Shown: positions 1 to 8,597, counted from the stretch's first letter. The stretch is DNA of 64,000 nucleotides from LZORAL124-50-18 sp051208045 (GCA_051208045.1 JBPJFY010000003.1:248001-312000), one strand, 5' to 3'. Translations and numbers: made by a program. Notes: generated by a model not told the origin, from the sequence alone.

Positions 1-109
1 ACGTTACAGATCACGCACTTATTATGTGGTTTCACAAACAGTTACAAATTTTCTTTCCTTTTTTGCGATCATCACACTACTTACCTTGGGATGGATCCCG
101 GCACACTGT

Positions 110-137
110 TTGTATATTGCCGACAAAGCGCTACAAT
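110..137 (+). promoter_or_regulatory. Possible sigma-70 promoter for the first gene
   Basis: TTGTAT at 110-115 and TACAAT at 132-137 are separated by 16 bases and lie about 60 bases before the start at 197. The -35 match is moderate. Assigned by eye only. Confidence 0.35.
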
Positions 138-196
138 TTGAGATACCAGCTATGCTTGGGTAAGCTGCCAACTAAAACAAATATGGAGTTACACAC

Positions 197-1021
197 ATGA
201 GACGACGAAGTCTCCTTCACACATTTAACGCACAATTTTTTGCCCTCTCGATCGGCATGCTACTTTCAATCTGTAATACCACCCAGGCAAATGAAACGAT
301 TGTCAGCAACATCAATCGTATTGCAGTAAATGGCTACGAAGCCGTTAATTCCTATTACAATTTTGGGGCGAATATTGGCGATAAATCGCTCCTAAGCAAC
401 ATCAGCCAATCGGTTTCAGAAATGGAGGCGTCGATAAAATCCCTTAAAGCTGCGTCAACGGATCAGGATATCGCCGCCGAGATAAAGAAACTGGATGAAA
501 ACTACACTACCTTCAGCACACTGGTGCGCACCAACGTCGAATACGTTCAGGAAAATGGTTACCCTGATCTTCGCCTGTCTGATGACCTGGCGAGAAGTAA
601 TAAATCTTTCGTTGAGGATCTGGCCACATTCCGTGAAAAAATCCTGACCATGTCCGACTACCAACCCAACAGTGAAGCGGAATCCTGTAGACAAGTGGCG
701 TTGACCCTGGCCAACCTGATGACCAAGTACTCGGCACGCAGCACATCCAGCGTAAGCCAGGTATTTCAAGGCAGTGAGACGGAACAACCCATCGCAGAAA
801 TCGTCTCTCAAGTCGATAACGCCATCTCCGGATTACAATCGAGCAGCAAGAACAACGCTGAAACCAAAAAGCTGCTGAACTCGACATCCACCAAGTGGAA
901 ATTTGTAAAGCGCTCCTACCTCAACTACAACGAAAAAAACGTAAATTATGTCATCAACTTATACACACAGAAGATGATTCAGGATATGAAAGAAGCCGAA
1001 CTCGCGTTCCTGGGAAACTAG
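197..1021 (+). CDS. Secreted helical protein of unknown function
   Basis: 274 residues. An N-terminal signal peptide is visible: Arg-rich start (MRRR), a hydrophobic core around residues 14-28, and a likely cleavage near TQANE (30-34). The mature part is rich in Ala, Ser, Asn, Lys and Glu and looks almost entirely alpha-helical, with no catalytic motif and a single Cys in the mature chain. The overall look (long helices with Asn/Ser-rich turns) recalls periplasmic sensor helical bundles of the PilJ type, but this is only an impression. The start ATG follows TGGAGTT. It stands alone and ends at a hairpin terminator. Most likely periplasmic; function unrecognised. Confidence 0.75.
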   Translation: MRRRSLLHTFNAQFFALSIGMLLSICNTTQANETIVSNINRIAVNGYEAVNSYYNFGANIGDKSLLSNISQSVSEMEASIKSLKAASTDQDIAAEIKKLDENYTTFSTLVRTNVEYVQENGYPDLRLSDDLARSNKSFVEDLATFREKILTMSDYQPNSEAESCRQVALTLANLMTKYSARSTSSVSQVFQGSETEQPIAEIVSQVDNAISGLQSSSKNNAETKKLLNSTSTKWKFVKRSYLNYNEKNVNYVINLYTQKMIQDMKEAELAFLGN

Positions 1022-1045
1022 TCTCCACTCTGGAGATGGCACGGA

Positions 1046-1080
1046 AAAAGCGAGCAGCCCTCCTGCCCGCTTTTCTTTTT
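1046..1080. terminator. Hairpin terminator between convergent genes
   Basis: Arms at 1046-1057 (AAAAGCGAGCAG) and 1063-1074 (CTGCCCGCTTTT) pair with one mismatch around a 5-base loop and are followed by a T-rich run. It ends the plus-strand gene; its A-rich left side lets it also serve the minus-strand gene ending at 1079. Confidence 0.8.
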
Positions 1081-1555
1081 ATTTAGCACTCTCTGCGCAA
1101 CGTTGCCAGCAAACTTTCAGGCAAGCACCCAGTTCATCCCACTTTTCCGGAGACAACCCCTCCCCCCATACAAGCCGGACTCCTAACGACGTAAAGGACA
1201 CCTTAAAAAAGCACGCGGCAAACGGCGCTAACTGATTGCAGATTTCTACCAGGACTTCCTGTTGAACATTTAGCGTCGTTCCCTGTCCAAGTGCTTCCGA
1301 GCTGGCGAGTAACGCCAGCTCAAATTGCGCAGGTTTGACATCCGACAGCTTATCTCTGGTCAGCGAATAAACCATCACCGGACCATCAATGCCACGCAAC
1401 CTCTCCTCCGACGCCTTACCCATTTTTACACTGAATCCCGACTTCATGGCGGCGGCCCTCAGGAGCATTTGACGCTTTTCCCTCGGCGACGGCATAATCC
1501 AAAAAATGGAGCCGGCCACAAAAAACATAATAAAGCCCACAATCAACCAGGTCAC
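1079..1555 (-). CDS. Small membrane-anchored protein of unknown function
   Basis: 158 residues. Residues 1-20 form one hydrophobic helix (TWLIVGFIMFFVAGSIFWIM), followed directly by a basic stretch (PSPREKRQMLLR), which suggests an N-out/C-in single-pass anchor with a cytoplasmic domain of about 130 residues. That domain ends in a Trp- and Cys-containing region. Single-helix proteins with the same short PSPRE(K/R)R-like junction occur as hypothetical proteins in pseudomonads. No function can be given. Divergent from the universal stress protein gene. Confidence 0.7.
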   Translation of the reverse strand: MTWLIVGFIMFFVAGSIFWIMPSPREKRQMLLRAAAMKSGFSVKMGKASEERLRGIDGPVMVYSLTRDKLSDVKPAQFELALLASSEALGQGTTLNVQQEVLVEICNQLAPFAACFFKVSFTSLGVRLVWGEGLSPEKWDELGACLKVCWQRCAESAK

Positions 1556-1614
1556 ATCGCCCCCTTACTAACATACGCCAAACACGTGAATTTCTTCATT
1601 TTTTTCTATTCTCT

Positions 1615-1626
1615 GTTTACACTAAA
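1615..1626 (+). promoter_or_regulatory. Possible sigma-S-like -10 for the universal stress gene
   Basis: GTTTACACTAAA at 1615-1626 resembles the extended -10 preferred by RpoS (KCTAYACTTAA) and lies 50 bases before the start at 1676. Stress-regulated expression would fit a Usp gene. Based on resemblance only. Confidence 0.4.
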
Positions 1627-1675
1627 GGGAGCAAAACCGATCCTTTTACTGACATTACATACAAAGGACCCCCTC

Positions 1676-2116
1676 ATGGCCAATTATCGCAATATCCTGG
1701 TCGCCGTCGACCTGAACGAGGAAACCAACGTCGTGGTTTACAAGGCATCTGAGATGGCCAGTCAATATGATGCCCAACTGAGTATTGTGCACGTTGTAGA
1801 GCCTTTGGGCTATGCTTATGGTGGAGATATCCCCATTGACATGACTGAGGTACAGTCGCAGCTCAAAGGTCACGCCGCAACTCAGCTGCAGAAAATTGGT
1901 TCACAGTTTTCTATCCCGGAAGAAAATCAATATGTTGTCATCGGAAGGCCAGAAGCTGAGATTCACCGCATGGTAGAAGAAAGTGGTTACGACCTTGTGG
2001 TGGTTGGCAGCCATGGCAAACATGGCCTTCAACTGCTCTTCGGCTCGACGTCCAGCGGTGTGCTCCACGGCTCAAACTGCGATGTACTGGCGGTCAGACT
2101 GACCGGCAACAGTTAA
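1676..2116 (+). CDS. Universal stress protein, UspA family
   Basis: 146 residues from the ATG at 1676, chosen because AAAGGA lies 7 bases upstream and the protein then begins with the family N-terminus (MANYRNILVAVDL). An upstream in-frame extension to 1325 has no support. Single Usp domain: the first strand ILVAVDL, an Asp near the nucleotide site, and the C-terminal GSHGKHG...GSTSSGVLHG segment, which corresponds to the ATP-binding G-2x-G-9x-G(S/T) signature of UspA-like proteins. Cytoplasmic dimer expected in stress survival. The stop overlaps the convergent neighbour by 4 bases. Confidence 0.92.
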   Translation: MANYRNILVAVDLNEETNVVVYKASEMASQYDAQLSIVHVVEPLGYAYGGDIPIDMTEVQSQLKGHAATQLQKIGSQFSIPEENQYVVIGRPEAEIHRMVEESGYDLVVVGSHGKHGLQLLFGSTSSGVLHGSNCDVLAVRLTGNS

Positions 2117-2802
2117 GCCTTTCCGGATTCGAGATTGGATTTGAGCTTTTGAAGTTGAGACTCCAGGGAAAAACTCACACTGGAAGACATGGAGAAAAAG
2201 CTCAAAAGTGCCTTCAAGTTAGAATCGCTTTCACAGGCGCTGTGAATTCTTTGCCAGAGCGCTTGATTTACCAGCTGGAGACGCTTGTTTCGTTCGACCA
2301 AACCAATCAACTCCCAATCAGGCTCCTGGTGTGCTCGCAGATTGAAATATTGATGCAGCAAATAAATCGACACAGAGCGCATGATAAATTCATCACTCGA
2401 TGAAAAAGGCAAATGATGAATCGCCATCGGCTTGAGTTCCGCCAGAATCGGACATTGGCTGGTGGCCAGAATCAGACCCATTAACGAGCGTAACCCTTCT
2501 TCCAATCCGGTACGTTTTTCATAGTTTCGATCCGTACCGATCACTTTTACATTCACTTTCTGAAAGGCGGGTTGCGCTTGAAAATCCTTCACCACCTGTT
2601 GAATATCCAATGCCGCGGGACAATGCTTGTGTTCTGCTTTATTCAACGGACAATTGGAGCACTGACAATAACCCAGCTCCGTCCATTCTTCGGCGACCCC
2701 CTTAGATCCATCATCCATGTGACCCGTACGAGCAACATCCACCACGTAACCCAGAGAGGTGCCATCATCGAAAGCAAATTGGTAGCTATACTTCATGCTC
2801 AT
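2113..2802 (-). CDS. Conserved protein with a Cys cluster
   Basis: 229 residues, soluble, no signal peptide. The N-terminal third has a compact Cys/His group (CQCSNCPLNKAEHKHCPAA, about residues 46-64) that could hold a metal ion or cluster. The rest is helical and ends in a Ser-rich, coiled-coil-like tail. I associate it with an uncharacterised family (DUF6901-type), but this cannot be checked here. Its promoter region carries a 15-base motif shared with the cheV promoter, suggesting common control, possibly by RpoS. Not part of a recognisable pathway. Confidence 0.72.
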   Translation of the reverse strand: MSMKYSYQFAFDDGTSLGYVVDVARTGHMDDGSKGVAEEWTELGYCQCSNCPLNKAEHKHCPAALDIQQVVKDFQAQPAFQKVNVKVIGTDRNYEKRTGLEEGLRSLMGLILATSQCPILAELKPMAIHHLPFSSSDEFIMRSVSIYLLHQYFNLRAHQEPDWELIGLVERNKRLQLVNQALWQRIHSACESDSNLKALLSFFSMSSSVSFSLESQLQKLKSNLESGKA

Positions 2803-2833
2803 AGGAAAATCTTACCTGCAGAACGTTAACTCC

Positions 2834-2844
2834 ATAAGTGTAGA
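2834..2844 (-). promoter_or_regulatory. Sigma-S-like extended -10, copy 1
   Basis: On the minus strand the sequence reads TCTACACTTAT, one base off the RpoS extended -10 consensus KCTAYACTTAA, about 30 bases upstream of the gene starting at 2802. It is part of a 15-base identical repeat (2835-2849 and 7315-7329). Confidence 0.5.
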
Positions 2845-2897
2845 CCAACTTGCCGGTTTTCCACCGAAAATATCCAGATATTCCAGACCACTTCACA

Positions 2898-4823
2898 TTA
2901 TTCCTGCATAGCCTCAAGCTCTACCCACCGATCCATGAGCACCTCAAGCTCCGCTTCTATTTCAACGATGAGATTTAACACTTTCGCGACCTCATCATGC
3001 GGTCGCTGATAGAAGCCATCTTCCGCTCCCTCTGCTTCGAGTGCAGCCTTTCGGGACTCCAGTACCTCAATTTTACCCGGCAAGTCTTCTAGCTCTTTTT
3101 TCAGCTTATAACTGAGTTTTTTAGGCCGCGCCCCTTGTTTTGGCTCGGTTTCCGACTTTATGCTCCCGGTTGAATGGGTGACAGAATCATCCGGCTTTTC
3201 TGTATTTTTCGATCCCATTGTGTTGAGCGATGGAAACCCCGCACCTTGCCGCACCCAATCCACATAACCGCCAACATACTCTCGCACACACCCATTCCCC
3301 TCAAAAGCAAAGGTACTGGTAACGACGTTATCGAGAAAGTTTCGATCATGACTAATGATGATCAGTGTACCTTGATAGTCAGAGAGCGCATCTTCGAGCA
3401 ACTCAAGCGTTTCTACGTCCAGGTCGTTGGTTGGCTCGTCCAGCACCAGTACATTGGAAGGTTTACTGAAAAGCTTAGCCAGGAGCAAGCGGTTTTTTTC
3501 GCCGCCTGAAAGCGCTGAAACAGGGGTTCTGGCACGCTCAGAGGTAAACAGGAACTCATTCAAATACCCCATGACATGTTTTGACTTACCATTAATATCA
3601 ATGAACTCCCGCCCTTCGGCCACATTATCAGCCACTGACATGGACTCATTTAACAGCGCTCGACTCTGGTCGAAATAGGCGACCTTCAAATTCGTACCCT
3701 GCTTCACAGCGCCAGAGTTCGGCGTTAGCTCTCCAAGCAAGAGCTTTACCAACGTGGACTTTCCACACCCATTTTCGCCGATCAACCCTATCCGGTCATT
3801 TCGCAGTACCACAGCTGAAAAATCAGAGATAACAGGTTCACCGTCATACGAAAAACTCAGGTGCTTGGCTTCCGCAACGACCTTACCGGAAATCTCTGCT
3901 TTCTCCAGGTCCAGCTTGACATTGCCAGTGCGATCTATTCTTTCACTTCGCTCCTGACGCAGCGCTTTCAAGGCCCTGACACGCCCTTCATTTCTCGTAC
4001 GACGGGCTTTGATCCCTTTGCGAATCCAGGTCTCTTCTTCTGACAGTTTTTTGTCAAATAAGGCATTTCTCCTGGCTTCTTCTTCCAACCACTTCTGCTT
4101 ATCAATCAAATATTGATCATACGTACCACGCCAGGAAGTGAGATTTCCACGATCCAGTTCGAGAATCTTGCTGCTGATCTTTCGGATGAACGAACGATCG
4201 TGGCTGACAAACAACACTGCCCCCTGATACTGCAGAATCTGATCCTCCAGCCATTGAATGGCGGGAATATCCAAGTGGTTCGTCGGCTCATCCAGGATAA
4301 GCAAATCCGGCTCAGCCACCAGCGCTTTTCCCAGCAATACGCGACGCTTCCACCCACCAGAAAGATCCCCCATACTTGATTCAGCAGGTAAACCCAGCCT
4401 GTTTACAATGGTTTCCACTCGATTATTGAGCATCCACCCGTTCTTTGCCTCGATCTCATGCTGAACGTGAGCCAATTTCTTCATGGTCTCATCCGTCATG
4501 TCCATTTGAGACAACGTGTGGAACGAGGCAATCAGTTCACCCAAGCCCTCAATGCCGCTGGCAACAACTTCAAAAACCGTACGATCATCTTTGTCAGGTA
4601 AGTCCTGCTGCAGCACCCCAATTTTAAGCCCGTCAGCCACCCATACATCGCCGGAGTCTGCCTTGATTTGCTGGCAAGCCAGTTTCAACAGCGAACTCTT
4701 GCCCTCACCGTTTCGTCCCAGCAAACAAATCTTTTCACCCGCATCGATATGAAAGGACACCTGGTCTAAAAGTGGCTTTAAACCATAGGCGAGAGAGACG
4801 GCATCAAACTTTAAAATGGGCAT
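2898..4823 (-). CDS. uup: ABC-F family ATPase Uup
   Basis: 641 residues, close to E. coli Uup (635). It has two ABC ATPase domains and no membrane segments. First domain: Walker A GRNGEGKS near residue 36, signature LSGGWKRR, Walker B/D-loop LDEPTNHLD. Second domain: Walker A GENGCGKS near 349, signature LSGGEKNR, then LDEPTNDLD. The linker between them is Arg/Lys-rich, as in ABC-F proteins. The last about 80 residues form a charged coiled coil after a Lys/Pro-rich hinge (GARPKKLSYKLKKEL), typical of Uup and implicated in nucleic acid binding. ABC-F proteins act on the ribosome; Uup is linked to precise excision of transposons. Single-gene transcript. Confidence 0.93.
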   Translation of the reverse strand: MPILKFDAVSLAYGLKPLLDQVSFHIDAGEKICLLGRNGEGKSSLLKLACQQIKADSGDVWVADGLKIGVLQQDLPDKDDRTVFEVVASGIEGLGELIASFHTLSQMDMTDETMKKLAHVQHEIEAKNGWMLNNRVETIVNRLGLPAESSMGDLSGGWKRRVLLGKALVAEPDLLILDEPTNHLDIPAIQWLEDQILQYQGAVLFVSHDRSFIRKISSKILELDRGNLTSWRGTYDQYLIDKQKWLEEEARRNALFDKKLSEEETWIRKGIKARRTRNEGRVRALKALRQERSERIDRTGNVKLDLEKAEISGKVVAEAKHLSFSYDGEPVISDFSAVVLRNDRIGLIGENGCGKSTLVKLLLGELTPNSGAVKQGTNLKVAYFDQSRALLNESMSVADNVAEGREFIDINGKSKHVMGYLNEFLFTSERARTPVSALSGGEKNRLLLAKLFSKPSNVLVLDEPTNDLDVETLELLEDALSDYQGTLIIISHDRNFLDNVVTSTFAFEGNGCVREYVGGYVDWVRQGAGFPSLNTMGSKNTEKPDDSVTHSTGSIKSETEPKQGARPKKLSYKLKKELEDLPGKIEVLESRKAALEAEGAEDGFYQRPHDEVAKVLNLIVEIEAELEVLMDRWVELEAMQE

Positions 4824-4964
4824 TCACACTCCAATTATTTAAACCATTTCAATTTTCTGGACTATGCTTTTAGTAGTAGGGCCCCGTAACAAGGGTACGC
4901 CACAACTTGAACACAAAGCCCCTCATTTTATCCTAATTTGACGTTACATGCGGAGAATTTGACA

Positions 4965-5546
4965 TTGTCCTATACAAATAAGGGATCTTCCTCTGAAAGG
5001 CCGGATTTGGACTGGAGCCAGGTCAGAGAAACAATCAGCATGCTCACCCTGGCAGTGGCACAGATGGAAACCACAATGACCGATGGCGACCAATCTGTCG
5101 GCGAACTCAGCCAGTCGTTTACTTATATCGCAGATAACATTACCAAACTTGTCGATGCCGGTAACCAGCTCAGCGACAGCACGGACACGGCTGAAACCAT
5201 TCGCCAGATACAAGCCAGCTCGCACGAGATTCACACGAAGGTGAACCAGGCGATCATAGCATTCCAGTTCTACGATCGACTGACGCAGAGACTGCACCAT
5301 GTTAAAGCCGATTTGCTTCACTTAAGTCAGCTGATCTCGGACCCATCCAGACTCTACAATCCGAATGAGTGGAAGAAACTTCAGCACGAAATTTCCCAAA
5401 ACCATACAATGGAAGAAGAACGCATCATGTTTGAGCACATCATGCAGGGGGCGTCCGTAGAAGAAGCGCTTTTAATCTACCAACACCACTTCCAAAACAA
5501 AAAAGACAGTGACGATCACACCGGGGATGACGTCGAGCTATTCTAG
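4965..5546 (+). CDS. Helical protein, possibly chemotaxis related
   Basis: About 193 residues from a TTG at 4965, chosen because GGAG (4952-4955) lies 9 bases upstream; an earlier TTG at 4938 has no ribosome binding site. The protein is soluble and helical. The segment AFQFYDRLTQRLHHV (around residues 90-105) resembles the Q(F)xDxxxQRLxHV motif seen in chemotaxis-related coiled-coil proteins such as CheZ-like and receptor-like proteins. cheV lies 0.8 kb away, which mildly supports a signalling link. The acidic C-terminus (DDHTGDDVELF) overlaps the end of the convergent MOSC gene by 9 bases. Function not established. Confidence 0.65.
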   Translation: MSYTNKGSSSERPDLDWSQVRETISMLTLAVAQMETTMTDGDQSVGELSQSFTYIADNITKLVDAGNQLSDSTDTAETIRQIQASSHEIHTKVNQAIIAFQFYDRLTQRLHHVKADLLHLSQLISDPSRLYNPNEWKKLQHEISQNHTMEEERIMFEHIMQGASVEEALLIYQHHFQNKKDSDDHTGDDVELF

Positions 5547-6326
5547 CACTTCAATGCGATCCCCCACATTCAGCTCGCCCCCACTTAAATGTACCAGGTT
5601 CTGACCAAAGCAGACCCCAAATTCGTTTTTTCGGTAACCGGCAAGCGTCATCAAAGGCTCCCTTCCCTTTTTACCCGTTTTTGGATTCACGGTCGTCATA
5701 ACGCATCGACTACACGGCTTAACCACTGAAAATTCAATGTTGCCAATCAGAATTCTTCGCCATTGATCTTCTTCATAGGGTGCTGTTCCCTGAACGATCA
5801 GATTTCCACGAAAGCGGTTTATCCCAACGGGCTCCTCCAGTCTCTGGTTCAAATCCGCGAGAGACTCAAGTGAAAGCAGCAAAAAAGGGAATCCATCCGC
5901 AAAACTAACCCGCTGATCCGCATTAAAAAACGCTCGGTCAACCTGCCGAAAGGTACTCTCCGGCATATAAACCAGCTCACAAGGCATGCTTAAAAAGTCT
6001 GACAGGGCTTCAGACAATTCAGGTGCCGCTGCTACGGCTGGGACCGAGTCGCCCCACACACACACCTCTCGAGCCTGCCCCGTGCCCGGAGATGCCACAC
6101 GAAACGAATTATCCGTGGGCAGAGTGACTTCAAGGAAGCCCTCACTATCTGTCACACAAACCTTCGCAAGTTGCGGATGTGTTCTCTGGGTGATGAACTT
6201 TCCCTCCCCATCTACCAACATCCAACGCCGATCCCCCGTCAGCCCAAAATCATCAACAGACCGGGAAGTCACGGAGACGGGCGATAACGATTTAACCGGA
6301 TAGTAATTAATCTGTACCAATTCCAT
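5538..6326 (-). CDS. MOSC domain protein, YcbX type without ferredoxin
   Basis: 262 residues. An N-terminal MOSC beta-barrel domain (about 1-110, starting QINYYPVKSLSP) is followed by the MOSC catalytic domain (about 120-262). The conserved Cys region is seen as VKPCSRCVMTTVNPKTG near residue 205; one Cys should bind the molybdenum cofactor. E. coli YcbX has an extra C-terminal 2Fe-2S ferredoxin domain that is absent here, so electrons must come from another protein. YcbX-type enzymes reduce N-hydroxylated bases and similar compounds. Start chosen at the ATG matching the family N-terminus. Confidence 0.85.
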   Translation of the reverse strand: MELVQINYYPVKSLSPVSVTSRSVDDFGLTGDRRWMLVDGEGKFITQRTHPQLAKVCVTDSEGFLEVTLPTDNSFRVASPGTGQAREVCVWGDSVPAVAAAPELSEALSDFLSMPCELVYMPESTFRQVDRAFFNADQRVSFADGFPFLLLSLESLADLNQRLEEPVGINRFRGNLIVQGTAPYEEDQWRRILIGNIEFSVVKPCSRCVMTTVNPKTGKKGREPLMTLAGYRKNEFGVCFGQNLVHLSGGELNVGDRIEVLE

Positions 6327-6353
6327 AGCGCAGTATTTCCTGTGAAGACACTA

Positions 6354-7280
6354 TCAGGTCTTGGACTTTATATAATTCTGCACCTCAGTCGCAAGCTCAT
6401 CCGGCTGAAACTTGGAAAGAAAGCCGTCACAACCTACTTTCTTAACCATGGCCTTATTGAAATTACCACTCAGTGATGTATGAAGGATGACATGAATATC
6501 CTTAAGCTTAGGATGCTTCCTTACTTCCGTGGTAAGCCGATAGCCGTCCATTTCCGGCATTTCTGCATCGGTAATCACCATCAAGAGTTCATCATTGATA
6601 TCCTCAATCCGGTCAGACCAGCTCCGTAGCAGGTTAAGTGCTTCCAGACCGTTTGACGCGGTGATGACATCCAAGCCCATTTTATCCAGTGTAGATTTTG
6701 CCTGAGCGATTGCTACCGGGGAGTCATCGACGATCAGTATCTTTTTACCCACCACCTTTTGAATGACGTCTTGTTCGACAATTCCCTCAGAGACATCGGT
6801 AGTGAACGGCACTATTTCTGCGAGTACTTTCTCAACATCAATGATTTCTACCAGCTCATTTTTGTATTTTGTTATCGCCGTCAGATAATGTGAGCGCCCC
6901 GCCCCCTTTGGTGGCGGCTGAATATCTTCCCAGTTCATGTTAACGATGCGATCCACCGCGCCCACCAGGAATGCCTGCACCTTTCGATTGTATTCGGTCA
7001 CAATAATGGTTGAATTCTTGTCTGCAGTCAGCGGCGGCATTTTAATCGCCATACTGAGATTGATTACCGGTACCGTATTACCGCGCAGGTGCGTTACTCC
7101 CGCCACGACCGGATGCCTGTGCGGCATATGTGTTAGGTTGGGGAGCTTGAGCACTTCCTGTACTTTAAACACGTTGATCGCGAAGACTTGTTTGCCTATG
7201 AGCTTAAACATAAGCAACTCCAGACGGTTCTGCCCCACTAATTTCGTTCGCTGGTCAACCGTATCCAGTACACCGGCCAT
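6354..7280 (-). CDS. cheV: Chemotaxis coupling/response protein CheV
   Basis: 308 residues. A CheW-like domain (about 15-165, with FAINVFKVQEVLK and VTHLRGNTVPVINL) is fused to a receiver domain (about 178-305, with ILIVDDSP, the phospho-acceptor Asp in MVITDAEMPEMDG, the Thr/Ser in LHTSLSG, and the Lys in LSKF). This is the CheV architecture: it couples chemoreceptors to CheA and adapts signalling by phosphorylation. It acts at the cytoplasmic face of receptor arrays. A sigma-S-like -10 lies upstream. No other che gene is in the window. Confidence 0.95.
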   Translation of the reverse strand: MAGVLDTVDQRTKLVGQNRLELLMFKLIGKQVFAINVFKVQEVLKLPNLTHMPHRHPVVAGVTHLRGNTVPVINLSMAIKMPPLTADKNSTIIVTEYNRKVQAFLVGAVDRIVNMNWEDIQPPPKGAGRSHYLTAITKYKNELVEIIDVEKVLAEIVPFTTDVSEGIVEQDVIQKVVGKKILIVDDSPVAIAQAKSTLDKMGLDVITASNGLEALNLLRSWSDRIEDINDELLMVITDAEMPEMDGYRLTTEVRKHPKLKDIHVILHTSLSGNFNKAMVKKVGCDGFLSKFQPDELATEVQNYIKSKT

Positions 7281-7313
7281 TCAAGCCTCCAATCACGTCG
7301 ATATTACACTCTG

Positions 7314-7324
7314 TTAAGTGTAGA
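7314..7324 (-). promoter_or_regulatory. Sigma-S-like extended -10 upstream of cheV
   Basis: On the minus strand it reads TCTACACTTAA, a perfect match to the RpoS extended -10 consensus KCTAYACTTAA, about 35 bases before the cheV ATG at 7280. The surrounding 15 bases recur at 2835-2849. Confidence 0.55.
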
Positions 7325-7437
7325 CCAACCCACCTGATTCGTGAGATTTAATACGAAATTGAACAACTTGATCACATCCAGAAGATGCAAGTGAAGGTCG
7401 CTAAAGAATTCTGAGAGAAAACGAAAGAGAAAAAAAA

Positions 7438-7513
7438 TGGAGCGGGAAACGAGATTCGAACTCGCGACCCCAACCTTGGCAAGGTTGTGCTCTACCAACT
7501 GAGCTATTCCCGC
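7438..7513 (-). tRNA. tRNA-Gly (anticodon GCC)
   Basis: On the minus strand the sequence reads GCGGGAATAGCTCAG...TTCCCGCTCCA, 76 bases with encoded CCA. The 7-base anticodon loop TTGCCAA on a CAACC/GGTTG stem gives GCC. T-arm GGTTCGAATC-type and acceptor stem GCGGGAA/TTCCCGC are intact. Nearly identical to the E. coli tRNA-Gly(GCC). Confidence 0.98.
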
Positions 7514-7523
7514 ATTTGATTCG

Positions 7524-7550
7524 TTCAGAGGAGTGGCTTGCTCCTCTGAA
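7524..7550 (-). other. Perfect 10-bp inverted repeat in the tRNA-Gly leader
   Basis: Arms TTCAGAGGAG (7524-7533) and CTCCTCTGAA (7541-7550) flank a 7-base loop. It sits between the tRNA-Gly promoter and the mature 5' end and has no T run, so it is more likely a leader or processing structure than a terminator. Confidence 0.6.
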
Positions 7551-7560
7551 GATGGAGCGC

Positions 7561-7589
7561 ATTATATGGAACGATATTTTGGTATGCAA
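7561..7589 (-). promoter_or_regulatory. Sigma-70 promoter of tRNA-Gly
   Basis: Minus strand: TTGCAT (7584-7589), 17-base spacer, TATAAT (7561-7566). About 45 bases upstream of the tRNA. Strong match. Confidence 0.75.
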
Positions 7590-7661
7590 GCAAAAAAACG
7601 GATTTTTTTCACATTTTTAACACAATAAAAATGCGATCATTTTTTGTGCTAAATCAGCAGG

Positions 7662-8375
7662 TTATTCCGCCAACTGATTTAAAATACCATCGATCAGACG
7701 CTTCCACAGGCGACGCTGAAATGCTTCGTTAATATTACCATCCGCGATGACGCCATCGTATTGTTGGCTATACACCGTGCTGATAATCATGGAGGCATTT
7801 TCTTCGGGCGTTTTTGATCCCAGATTTCCAAGAATGGAAGCGAGACTGTTCTGCCACACTTCACGGTACTTACGCGCAAGCGGCTTCAGCATCTCGTCTC
7901 GCAAAGATTCCAACAGGAATGCCTGCTCAGCCAGGATTTCATTTTTTCTGAATCGAATCTGTGACTTGACAAACTGCATGCCCAGATTAACGAGATCATC
8001 CGATAGTTTAGATCGAAGTTCGCGCGAGCGTGTGAGTTCATCAAAATCATAGGACGTGATGAGTGATTGAACCTGGCCATAAAAATATTCCATATTTTTT
8101 TGGCTGTTTTCAGCGAACAACATGAACGCATCACTGATCAATTCGTCAATATCTTTAAAATAATAAGTTGTTGATGCCAGTGGAACACCCGCCTCTTTGG
8201 CGACTGCTCTGTGTTTGACACCTCGAATACCTTCTTTGGCAACGATGCGCAGCGTCGCTTCAAGAATGAGGCGCCGACGGTGCTCACTCTTTGCTCTTGC
8301 TGCTTTCCTGCCCTGATAATGGATGGAGCCTTGTAACGACTCTCCTACCGCTTCAAGTTTACTGGTAGATTGCAT
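7662..8375 (-). CDS. TetR family transcriptional regulator
   Basis: 237 residues from the ATG at 8375, which has AAGGA 7 bases upstream; a TTG 5 codons earlier is less likely. N-terminal TetR helix-turn-helix (about 30-80): ILEATLRIVAKEGIRGVKHRAVAKEAGVPLASTTYYFKD, with the family's recognition helix ending in YYFKD. The C-terminal ligand domain is helical and divergent, so the effector cannot be named. Divergent from the CbiX-like gene. Targets unknown; self-control and control of a neighbour are common for the family. Confidence 0.9.
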   Translation of the reverse strand: MQSTSKLEAVGESLQGSIHYQGRKAARAKSEHRRRLILEATLRIVAKEGIRGVKHRAVAKEAGVPLASTTYYFKDIDELISDAFMLFAENSQKNMEYFYGQVQSLITSYDFDELTRSRELRSKLSDDLVNLGMQFVKSQIRFRKNEILAEQAFLLESLRDEMLKPLARKYREVWQNSLASILGNLGSKTPEENASMIISTVYSQQYDGVIADGNINEAFQRRLWKRLIDGILNQLAE

Positions 8376-8597
8376 GTCGATTTCCTTCAATACCTTGCCT
8401 GCTCACACTTTTTGTGTTTTTTTTCATTTTTATTGGCCAATCAGCTATTTTCTTTGAAAGGCGGGACAATTTTATCAAAAATACCTGATCAATCGACGAA
8501 CCAGTCCACTTTTTGGAACGTATATCCCACAAACACTGTAAAAAACCCGACAATTCAATGCGTCTCTGGACCCTAAACTAGGAACAACGCACAAAAA

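Noticed and set aside
1325..1675. Upstream extension of the universal stress protein
   Set aside because: It overlaps the opposite gene, and the ATG at 1676 has a good binding site and the family N-terminus.
7304..7589. Two short minus-strand frames at tRNA-Gly
   Set aside because: They read through the tRNA; artefacts.
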